Positions 1 through 8,300 of a DNA stretch of 12,291 nucleotides are shown one piece after another; the first letter of the stretch is position 1; every line of letters begins with the position of its first letter. This stretch comes from Chitinophagaceae bacterium (GTDB lineage Bacteria; Bacteroidota; Bacteroidia; Chitinophagales; Chitinophagaceae), in the NCBI GenBank assembly GCA_947378615.1, contig CANCKV010000034.1:1-12291 (forward strand). Direction: 5' to 3'. A model generated the notes under the pieces. That model did no database searches, was not told the origin of the DNA, and saw only the letters and a program-made list of their open reading frames with translations. The translations under genes were made by a program, and so were the position numbers.

Positions 1-320
1 TAAGTGCAAAGAGAGTAAACGGAAAAACAGATTGGGTATCTATCAAAAGCAATGCAGGTGAAAAGTGTATCATCAAAGTATTGGATTGGAAACTTCCTTT
101 GGCAAGTTCCATTTCAGGACTTTCCATTAAAGAATTAGGTAAAGGAGAATATGAATTAGGATTAAAGAAAGGGCAAACGGTTTTTGTATATCCGAAGGGC
201 AGTAAACCTGATTTTGCGATAACCCCTGTTAAAAGTACGATAGACAGCAATAATGGTTGGGGTTTTAAGAATGGTATGAAGATGCCTGATAATGAATTTT
301 GGCCAGAGAAATTGAATTAA
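1..320 (+). CDS. C-terminus of a probable GH95/GH65-like glycoside hydrolase (5' partial)
   Basis: The frame is open from base 3 to the TAA at 318-320 with no in-frame stop, so the gene begins upstream of the window; an internal ATG at 81 is not a convincing start. The visible 105 residues begin SAKRVNGKTDWVSIKSNAGE and continue through a segment with LGLKKGQTVFVYPKG. This pattern (a short VNGKT-x-W-V strand, an IKS-x-AGE-x-C turn, then L-x-L-KKG-x-x-V) resembles the C-terminal beta-sandwich that closes GH95 alpha-L-fucosidase-like and related (alpha/alpha)6-barrel enzymes in Bacteroidota. Those enzymes remove terminal fucose or galactose from glycans in the periplasm or outside the cell. The family call rests on recall of this pattern only, since the catalytic domain is not in view. 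The next gene, an acetylesterase 346 bp downstream on the same strand, fits a glycan-degradation setting. It could instead be the end of another sandwich-terminated glycosidase. Confidence 0.45.
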   Translation, partial: SAKRVNGKTDWVSIKSNAGEKCIIKVLDWKLPLASSISGLSIKELGKGEYELGLKKGQTVFVYPKGSKPDFAITPVKSTIDSNNGWGFKNGMKMPDNEFWPEKLN

Positions 321-335
321 AGATTGCATCTCTTT

Positions 336-363
336 GTAGAGACAAGGCATGCCTTGTCTCTAC
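336..363. repeat. Perfect 28-bp palindrome (12-bp stem hairpin)
   Basis: GTAGAGACAAGGCA (336-349) is followed directly by its exact reverse complement TGCCTTGTCTCTAC (350-363). As RNA it would fold into a 12-bp stem with a CATG loop. It lies 16 bp after the stop codon of the upstream gene, so it could stabilise that transcript's 3' end or help terminate it, but no T-run follows. GTAGAGAC...GTCTCTAC palindromes are, from memory, a recurrent extragenic repeat type in Bacteroidota and cyanobacteria. The right arm is also the first unit of the tandem array that follows. Confidence 0.85.
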
Positions 364-459
364 CATGTCTTGTCTCTACCATGCCTTGTATATATCATGC
401 CTTGTATATATCATGCGTTGTATATATCATGCGTTGTCTTTATCATGCCTTGTCTTTAC
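348..459. repeat. Seven tandem 16-bp units (consensus CATGCCTTGT + CTCTAC/ATATAT)
   Basis: Seven contiguous 16-bp units start at 348, 364, 380, 396, 412, 428 and 444. Each starts CATG, followed by a variable YSTTGT core (CCTTGT, TCTTGT or CGTTGT) and a 6-base tail: CTCTAC (units 1-2), ATATAT (3-5), CTTTAT (6) and CTTTAC (7). Units 3 and 4 are identical. The middle units have AT-only tails, so variation is grouped, as expected from stepwise duplication. The array sits between convincing genes. Its 16-bp period is not a multiple of three, so it is not selected as protein. Its role is unknown. Confidence 0.9.
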
Positions 460-666
460 CCATCAATAACGACAAATGGAATTGATTTCGATTTGATTTT
501 TGCTAATTATAGTCATTTCCATTTATCTCAATCTTGACAGAAGGAATTTTTATAATGATTAGTACTTAAGTTCAAGAGATGTATTATTACCCTTTTTGTC
601 CCTTGTGAAAATCCTTGTGTTCATTGTAGTAAAATAATAATTTAGAAGTAAATAAAAAATGCAGTT
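460..666. other. Rest of the 321-666 intergenic region: AT-rich leader of the esterase gene
   Basis: This stretch holds no convincing gene. It contains a short CCTTGTG-type repeat (590-630) and then an AT-rich leader running to the ATG at 667. I looked for the Bacteroidota promoter pair (TTTG and TAnnTTTG about 20 bp apart) and found no clear match. A TTGACA at 534-539 and a TATAAT at 551-556 are only 11 bp apart and unlikely to form a working promoter. The transcription start for the downstream gene is probably here but cannot be placed. Confidence 0.4.
590..630 (+). repeat. CCTTGTG-type extragenic repeat, copy A
   Basis: A short stretch carries spaced TTTGTC, CCCTTGTGAAAA, TCCTTGTGTTC and ATTGTAG motifs. 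Two clear CCTTGTG cores are present, at 601-607 and 613-619. The same motif recurs at 11074-11124 in the same orientation and at 12177-12286 in the opposite orientation. It lies about 40 bp before the esterase start. Such CCTTGTG/CACAAGG strings resemble a repetitive extragenic sequence type that I recall from Bacteroidota genomes; their function is not known to me. Confidence 0.55.
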
Positions 667-2190
667 ATGATTAAAAAGAGTTTAAAATTTCTATTAGGTT
701 GTACTTTATTAACTACAACAGTCAATTTAAAGGTGCGGGCAAATGTGGTCCCTAACTCCTTGTTCACTAATAATATGGTGATTCAGCAAGGTGTGAAAGT
801 GCCAATATGGGGAAAAGCATCTGAAGGAGAAAAAATAACAGTAAGCTTTGCGGGTCAAACGGTTTCAACGGTAGCAAAGCAAGGTAAGTGGCAAGTGAAC
901 TTACAGCCTATAAAAGCCAATTCCATTCCTCAAAAGATGTCGATACAAGGAGACAATCTCGTAGAAATTAGCAATGTGTTAGTAGGCGAGGTTTGGATTT
1001 GCAGTGGACAAAGCAATATGGAAATGGCTTTGGGCAAGTCTTGGCCCTTGCCGGTTACCAATGCCCAGGAAGAAATTGCTAAAGCCAATTATCCCTCTAT
1101 CAGGCAATATAGCATCCAAAGAAGGGCTTCCGACACATTGGTATGGGATGCCAATGCATCTTGGATGATTTGCGATACAGCCAATGCAAAGAATTTCACC
1201 GCAGTGGGCTATTTTTTTGGAAGAGACTTATACAACCATTTCCATGTTCCTATTGGTTTGATTTTTTCGGCATGGGGAGGAACACCTGCCGAGCGATGGA
1301 CGCCAAGGGATGTATTGGCAGCCGATACAGGATTGAAAAAAATAGTAGATGCCTACAACCAAGCTGCAAAGGAATATCCCATAGAGCGAGCAAAATACAA
1401 GGAGGAAGAGAAAGCTAAGTTGGTACAATGGGTAGCCGATACTTTGGCTGCATCCCTTGCCCACAAGACAATCCCTAAGAAACCTACCCCACCAGCCAAT
1501 CCATTGGGCGGTGCAGGAGGCATTTATAATTCCATGATTCACCCACTTATCCCTTATGCCATAAAAGGAGTGATATGGTACCAAGGCGAGGCAGATAGAG
1601 ACAAATCAAATCAATACAAAAGATTGTTCCCTGCCATGATTAATGCTTGGCGAACCAATTTTGGGCAAGGACAGTTTCCATTTCTATTCGCTATGATTGC
1701 ACCTTGGATGAACCAAAGCCCTTTGATTCGTGAAGCACAGTTGTTCACTTTATCCAAAGTGCCCAATACCGCTATGGCATCCACGATTGATTGTGGTGAT
1801 TCTGCGAACATTCACCCACCCCACAAACAACCTGTAGGTGAAAGATTGGCAATCGCTGCGAGAGCACTTGCCTACAATGAAAAAATTGAATATGTAGGAC
1901 CGATGTATAGCAGCGATAAAATAGTTGGTAACAAGATTGAAATTACCTACACCCATGTAGGCAAAGGTTTGGAATCAAAAAGTGGTGATTTAATTGGTTT
2001 TGCGATTGCTGGGGTAGATAAAAAATTTGTCCCCGCCACAGCAGTCATCAAAGGCAATAAAGTGGATGTGAGCAATCCGAATATTTCCAATCCCAAGTAT
2101 GTACGATTTGGCTGGGCTAACTTTCCGAAAATAAACCTTTATAATAAAGACGGTTTGCCGGCAGTTCCTTTTAGGACTGATATTGACTGA
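667..2190 (+). CDS. Secreted sialate O-acetylesterase-like (SASA) carbohydrate esterase
   Basis: Encodes 507 residues, in the usual size range for bacterial SASA proteins. The enzyme is expected to hydrolyse O-acetyl esters on sugars (sialic acid or hemicellulose-type glycans; CE20-like members act on plant glycans) in the periplasm or outside the cell. The N-terminus MIKKSLKFLLGCTLLTTT is a signal peptide, with likely signal peptidase I cleavage near VRA-N (residues 23-26); LLGC at 9-12 could be read as a weak lipobox. An N-terminal beta-domain (about 27-105) precedes the nucleophile motif GQSNM (Ser116). GLIFSAWGGTPAE and GVIWYQGEAD are the oxyanion-hole and core blocks. D378-x-x-x-x-H383 in GDSANIHPPHKQPVGERLA supplies the family Asp/His region. 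A Lys/Glu-rich stretch at about 235-260 may be a helical insert. The ATG at 667 follows an AT-rich leader with no Shine-Dalgarno, as is usual in Bacteroidota. The natural substrate cannot be told from sequence. Confidence 0.9.
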   Translation: MIKKSLKFLLGCTLLTTTVNLKVRANVVPNSLFTNNMVIQQGVKVPIWGKASEGEKITVSFAGQTVSTVAKQGKWQVNLQPIKANSIPQKMSIQGDNLVEISNVLVGEVWICSGQSNMEMALGKSWPLPVTNAQEEIAKANYPSIRQYSIQRRASDTLVWDANASWMICDTANAKNFTAVGYFFGRDLYNHFHVPIGLIFSAWGGTPAERWTPRDVLAADTGLKKIVDAYNQAAKEYPIERAKYKEEEKAKLVQWVADTLAASLAHKTIPKKPTPPANPLGGAGGIYNSMIHPLIPYAIKGVIWYQGEADRDKSNQYKRLFPAMINAWRTNFGQGQFPFLFAMIAPWMNQSPLIREAQLFTLSKVPNTAMASTIDCGDSANIHPPHKQPVGERLAIAARALAYNEKIEYVGPMYSSDKIVGNKIEITYTHVGKGLESKSGDLIGFAIAGVDKKFVPATAVIKGNKVDVSNPNISNPKYVRFGWANFPKINLYNKDGLPAVPFRTDID

Positions 2191-2285
2191 TAAACAAAAT
2201 TATTATTTCTAAATAGATTCGGTTTTAATGTTATAGTAATAAGAAAATAAACGGATAAGATTTATCAATTTAAAAATAATTTTAA
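2191..2285. other. 95-bp AT-rich spacer before the giant gene
   Basis: The spacer is about 80% A+T. It has no repeat, no hairpin followed by a T-run and no clear Shine-Dalgarno sequence. TAGATTCG at 2214-2221 is one base from the Bacteroidota TAnnTTTG promoter element, but no TTTG lies at the right distance upstream, so I do not call a promoter. With no terminator visible, the esterase and the giant gene may be co-transcribed. Confidence 0.4.
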
Positions 2286-2360
2286 ATGATGAAACAATTT
2301 GCCCAAATCGTAGCTTTAGTACTTATAAGTTCTTTCTTTTTCCAAGCTATTGTCTCTGCA
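2286..2360 (+). other. Signal peptide of the giant protein
   Basis: Residues 1-25 have a short charged start (MMKQ), a hydrophobic core (IVALVLISSFFFQAIV) and an SA-Q signal peptidase I site between residues 25 and 26. This sends the protein through Sec to the periplasm, the entry step for T9SS cargo. There is no cysteine after the core, so it is not a lipoprotein. Confidence 0.85.
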
Positions 2361-5300
2361 CAATACCATCCTGCAGGATTTGAAAAAGCAAAAGTAAACT
2401 TATGGTTCGATGCCTCCGATTCAAGTAAAATGACGGGTGCTACTTCAGGTATTACTCGGTGGCAAGATTTAACGGGCAATCATGTTGCCTCGCAAACCGC
2501 CTCTGCCTATTATCCGATTTTGAATATACAAAACGGAAAAAATCTTGTAGAATTCAATGGGAAAAAAGTGTTAGACATACCTTATTCTCCATTATTGGTT
2601 CCTAACAAAGGCTTTTATTTGGCACAAACACTATATGTTTATCAAGATGCACCTTTGACAGCCTCCGATTTTAGAATTGGCACTTTTACATGCAATAATG
2701 CAGGTTATGGTAATCCTTTTATTGGGGTTAGGTATAATACAGCCTTGGGTAAATATGTATTGGGATTAAATTTAAATAGTTCTTCTTTAATATATAATCA
2801 ATATAAGGACTTGCGAGGAACATGGTTATGTGCATCTGAATATGTACCTTCTACACTTGATTATGCATATATGTTTCAGAATGCGGGAGGTAGTTTGAAG
2901 TCTTCAAAATTGCCTGATTACAAGGATTACAATTTACCCGCTACTTTAGGCAATCGAAACGCATACTATAGTGACGTACATTATGGAATTAGTGAAACTG
3001 TTTTGTTGGGCTATGATTGTGGTGCGAGTGGTAGAAAATTATTGGATTTATATCTAGCCACAAAATGGGGATTATTAGATACTTTACAAAATGGATATGG
3101 TCCGATATATTATTATCCTAGCGACCTTGCTTTTAAGAATAAGTTGGTTGGAATTGGTACAGAAGGGGGAAGTGATAGTGTTTCTTGTACACGTTCCAAT
3201 AATGGGCTTGGATTCCAGAATATAAATTCAAACGATGGTTTCTTGCGTGAACCTGGTGACTATTTAATGGCTGCGGACAATGGTTTGTCCGGTGTTACAA
3301 CTATAGGGACCAATTTTTTACGCTGGAATAGGTCATGGTATATTCAAAAAACGGATGTAGGAGGATACGGAGGGAATTTATATATTGACTTTGATTTCAA
3401 ATCATATAATTTACAAAACCAGTTAGACACTGTCAATAACGATTATTATTTAATTTATAATCCTAATAATGGATATTACAATTCAAGTAATAATTATGTT
3501 ATACCTATCTTATCCAAAACAATTGTATCAGTCGCTGAAAAGATGCGGTTTCTATTGGATGCCGAAAATATTTCAAATGGTTTTTATACCCTTTCATTTT
3601 GTCCCAAAGGAACACCAGTTAATAATATCAGTCTCTATGCACCGCTCTCTCCAGTGAATTTAACCGTTACACCTGCTCCATTAATTTCCTCTGTTTTTTC
3701 GGGCAATACTTATAATTATATAATGATTGATTCAACTTCTATTAACTATGCAATTGCTTATTATAAATTGTATGTTTCAATAAATGGAGGTGCATTTCAA
3801 TTATTTGATAGTACTAAGGGAACTACTACTTATTATGCCCACTACAACATAACAAACGGACAAACTTATTCATATCAGATTTCAGCAGTATATGCACATG
3901 GCAAAGAAAGTATTCTTTCAGATACAGCTATCGGTGTTCCGAGTTTCTTTTCTCCTAAATGGCAAAGTCAACCTCAGTATAGTGGTTCAGGGAGGATATT
4001 TATGCAAGGTAATCAGCCATGGTATGGACTCCCTATTAAATATTATTTTGAGCATGTGTCAAGCGGGGGGCATAATAGTAATTATCAAAATTCTTTCAAT
4101 TTTACAGATACGGGACTGCTAAACGGCAACTATTCATATCACTACAAAATATATGATACAATAAAAGGACTTTCTACATTATCAGATTGGTCGCCAACCA
4201 AATCTGTATTATTGGCAGATTCTGCAAAAGGTGGATTTACTTATAATTTGGCTTATTTGAATCCTTATTCTAAATGGGCACCCTATGGCATAGGACCTTC
4301 CACGTTAACTCCTGCTACACAGGATATGAGTAGCGTTAGGATGGTGAAACATGTTCCATTAGTTGGCGTTCACCCAAGAATGTATTGCAATCCAGAAGAC
4401 CGAAGTGAAATATTGTGGAGGCTTAAAAACACGAATAGTGGAAAACAGGCGGCACGTTGGATTCATGCCTACACTATTTTATTGCAAAAAGGGATTAAAG
4501 GCTATAACCGTAATAGTTGGTATGCAAAAGATACTTTGGGCAATTCTCAAATTGTGAATTATGGAATATTTGATGTTAAAGGTATTTATGATTCCTTGGC
4601 GGCTGGAGATATTGGCATTTTGAACAATTATAAAAATTATTTTGGTAATAATGCTGTCAAGTTAGCTTATGTTCTTTCAATGGAAGCGATGGAGTGTTGG
4701 TTATATCAAGGCACTTACGATACCCTCACAGGAACTAATTATTCCGATAGGGCTTTGAAATTGGCAAATGCAATGACTATTTGGGCATCAAAGGCATTAT
4801 CGGATAGTGTTCCTTTGAATTATGCTAATCGAAATAATTTAGGTGCTGTCTATTATGCCTACATGTATGATTTTATCCAACCATTTATGACAAAAAATCA
4901 AAACGATACCATTAGGGAAGCCATCATGAGAGTTTTGCCTGATAGTTCTCAAATGCATGGATTTATGACCCCATCCTATACTTACACAACTAACTGGGCT
5001 ACTTTTGGGTATGAAATAATTCCCGATATAATAGTTGAGGGGGAGCAAGGATTTAAGCAAAAGGATACTGGTGCTATACGTAATTGGGTGAGAAGTTGCT
5101 GGAATTTCCTTACCTATGGTGTATATGACAAAACAGGAAATGTATTTGAGGGACTTGGAAAAGACCAATTAAATTTACCCTTACTATATGCACTTTCAAA
5201 AAGAGGGTATAGTATGTTAGGACACCCTTCGGTAAAAAGCTTTGGTGCAAAATATCTGCCTGCCATTTTGCAGCCATTTGGTTATTCATCGGTTGGCACT

Positions 5301-8300
5301 GATTTATTGGGAGGAACTGGCGATATAGACCCTGCAGCTGGTGGGTGGAGACAAAATGCGATAGACCCTATTGGACTAAAATGGGTATTCCCTACCGATA
5401 CTGCAGTGGACTTTGTTTGGAAAAATTATATGCAAAAATCTATTGCAAATGTGCCCTATGTAAAGAATATTACACCTACATTCTATAACTACGCTCCATT
5501 ATCCGACAACTTTGGTGTAGGGTTTAATTTGAGGATACCTGCACTATTATTTGCTTTGGATTATTTTCCTACCCCATTTGCACAGGAAGCCGCTTCGGCA
5601 TTTAATAATAATAAGATGTATTTCGACTCACTTGGTGGTTTTGCTACTTTGCGTAGTGGTTTTGATAGTACTGCAATGACAATATACTTTGCAAACCGTC
5701 AAGATTTGGGAGGACATACTTATGCCAATAAAAATGAAATCTTGTTGAGTGCATTGGGTAGAATCTGGATTCCAAGACCAACCACACACTCCAATTCACA
5801 GTGGAGTAACACTGCATTTACGGGTGCATCTTCAGGAATTTTAATAAATGGTTTTGGTGCATCTATCGACACAAGTGCTTTTAATACGAGTTTGGTATTG
5901 CCTGCTAAAATGGTATATTACAACAATAATCCCTCCATGCTTAGTATTGCGGGAGATGCCCGAAAAGCTTATGCCTATAAATGGCCGTCCAATATTTTTG
6001 GCTATCAGGGAGATAATCCTAAACTCAATCCTCCTTATGTAGTAAAAGTGATGGAAAGCCAAAATAGTTTCCGTTATAGTCCTAATTATGCTCACGATTT
6101 AGTGCCTTTTTATAACACTTTGGCATTTGTAGATGGTGTATTCACAAAGCCATTTTATCAAAGATTTGTAGAAACAACTTCTGATTTAGGAATGGTAAAA
6201 AAATTATTCCGAACAATTTCTTTGGTTCAAGCACCTGTTCCTTTTACCATTGTCGCTGATGATGTGCAAAAAGACAATAGTATTAATCAGTATCAATGGA
6301 TTTGTCAAGTGCCTTCCGATTTATCAATAGAAAGTAAATTCATTAACTTAAAAAACATTAATTATCGCCGCGATATTATTTTGAAAGAACCAACTTTAAC
6401 GGGCAACCGTCGTTTATTGGTGAGGGTTTTAAACGTGAATGGTGCATTATCCGACACAGTTGCTGCAACCATTGATTCTGCAGTTTACTCCTTTACCAGT
6501 ATGAGAAGAATGGTGATAGATAGTAAGAGTATTGACCCTCAATTTAAAGTTTTGTTGTTTGCTTATCATGTTGGAGATTCATTGCCCATAACTTCTTGGT
6601 CTCCCGACCATTCCAAAGTATATGTTTATCATAAAGGTGTAACAAATACTATTTCCTTTAAATTGGATAGTGCGGGAAGAACCAATATCTTATTAAATAG
6701 TCCAGATACAGGAACTTATTGGACGGGTGCAAAAGACACAAACTGGTTTAATGCAGCAAATTGGGGGAATTATAAAGTTCCTGCTGCAACCGACAATGTC
6801 ATTATTCCAGTAAATGGTGTTACAAATATGCCCGTAGTCACATCTTTGGCTTCTGCAAATTCTATGATAGTTTATAAAGGTGCAACTGTTACTGTTTATG
6901 ATAGTTTGCAATTGAATGGCGACTTAATTGCTTTGGGTAACGTGATAGGTGATAAGAATGGAAATGGTGTATTAAAAACATCAAGTACATCTTCTACACC
7001 AATAACAGAGGATAAAACTTGGAATATTAATATTGAATTTAATGCTTCAATTGAAAAACAATACCTGCCCAAAGGGATATATAACCGTAATCTTTCCATA
7101 ACGAGCAATAATGGAGGTACAATAAAAATTGCCAATGATAGCATTGTTGTCAATGGAAGGATTTTTATAGGTTCAACTGATACCCTCAATATGGACGTTT
7201 ACAAATTATCAGGAAATTTCAACACTTGTTATGGAAATGGTGGTGTGGTAGCCACACAATCTACTGTTGACAATTGTTTGCCTTCAGGTATAAACTGGAT
7301 GGGTAAAGTTATCTTCAACAATCCTAATGGCTCTCAATCTATTTCAGGTGGCATATATCAAAACCTTTCCATAAGTACCAACTATTATAAATCCGATACT
7401 GTTTTAGGAGATATACAAGTAATTGATACCTTAAGTATTTCAAGAAAAGCAACCCTTGATATGGGTATTGCCAAACTATACGGCAATCTTAATGTAATTT
7501 TAGGAAGAGGTTGGTTGAAAACTGCAAACACTTCTTCAAATCCAATTCCTGATGGAAAATCTTGGTCTTATAATTTGGTATTTTATTCAAACTCATCTCA
7601 AACCATAGTTCCAGGGCAATATGCCAATCTTGACCTTTCTGGCGGTGGTTTTGGTGACCGTAACTTAGGTGTTTCGGGAGTTTCTGATTCCATATTTACC
7701 GTATCGGGTACATTATTGCCACCCAAAGGAATTTGTTATCCCAACGCTTCTACTTTAAATTATAACGGTAATAACCAGGAAGTGGCTGCTATGCAATACC
7801 ATAATTTAGATTTGACAGGAGCTTTTGGAGCTATTTATAATCAAGGGGAAATAAAAATAGCAGGAACTTTTACTCCTGCTTTATCAACTAATTCATGGGG
7901 GGTAGGTACAATTACTTTCAATGGTAGCGATTCTCAATATATTCCATTGTTTAGTTATAATAACTTAGGTATTAAGGGCAACAGAAGTGCCTCTGTTGGA
8001 ATTTGCCCTTCACTTACATTGACTGGTAATTTTGATTGTTCGGGTCTTTCCTTTTCCCATGGAAAAATGAATGGTAAAGGCAGTAGCTTAACACTTTCTG
8101 GTTCATTCCCCCAATCTATAAAAGGAACAGCTATTAACATAGATAATCTTATTTTGGCGTGTAAAAATGGGAATATCACTCTTTTAGACTCGTCAAATCT
8201 TACAGTAAACAATCAGTTGATTACAAATAGTGGAAATTTCTTATTGAAAAATGCCATTTTGCAATTACCTAATCTAAATGTTATTTCAACTTTAGGCGCA

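Noticed and set aside
336..363. Rho-independent terminator
   Set aside because: The hairpin is strong but no run of T follows; the next bases are CATGTCTTG.
348..459. CRISPR array
   Set aside because: The units abut directly with no spacers and are only 16 bp, so it is a simple tandem repeat.
349..537. A 62-residue frame (MPCLYHVLSL...) through the tandem array
   Set aside because: It is produced by reading the 16-bp repeats. The period is not a multiple of three, and the protein is low-complexity with no start signal.
534..556. TTGACA ... TATAAT as a sigma-70 promoter
   Set aside because: The two boxes are 11 bp apart, too close for a normal promoter, and Bacteroidota use a different consensus.
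667..750. Lipoprotein signal on the esterase (LLGC at residues 9-12)
   Set aside because: The hydrophobic stretch before the Cys is too short and the -2 position is atypical. Ordinary signal peptidase I cleavage near residue 25 fits better, though it is not excluded.
4839..5168. Antisense frame of 109 residues within the lyase-coding region
   Set aside because: It lies opposite a strongly supported domain, has no recognisable family features and no separate leader. The same applies to the other antisense frames at 1228-1584, 6896-7189, 7955-8212 and 8762-9019.
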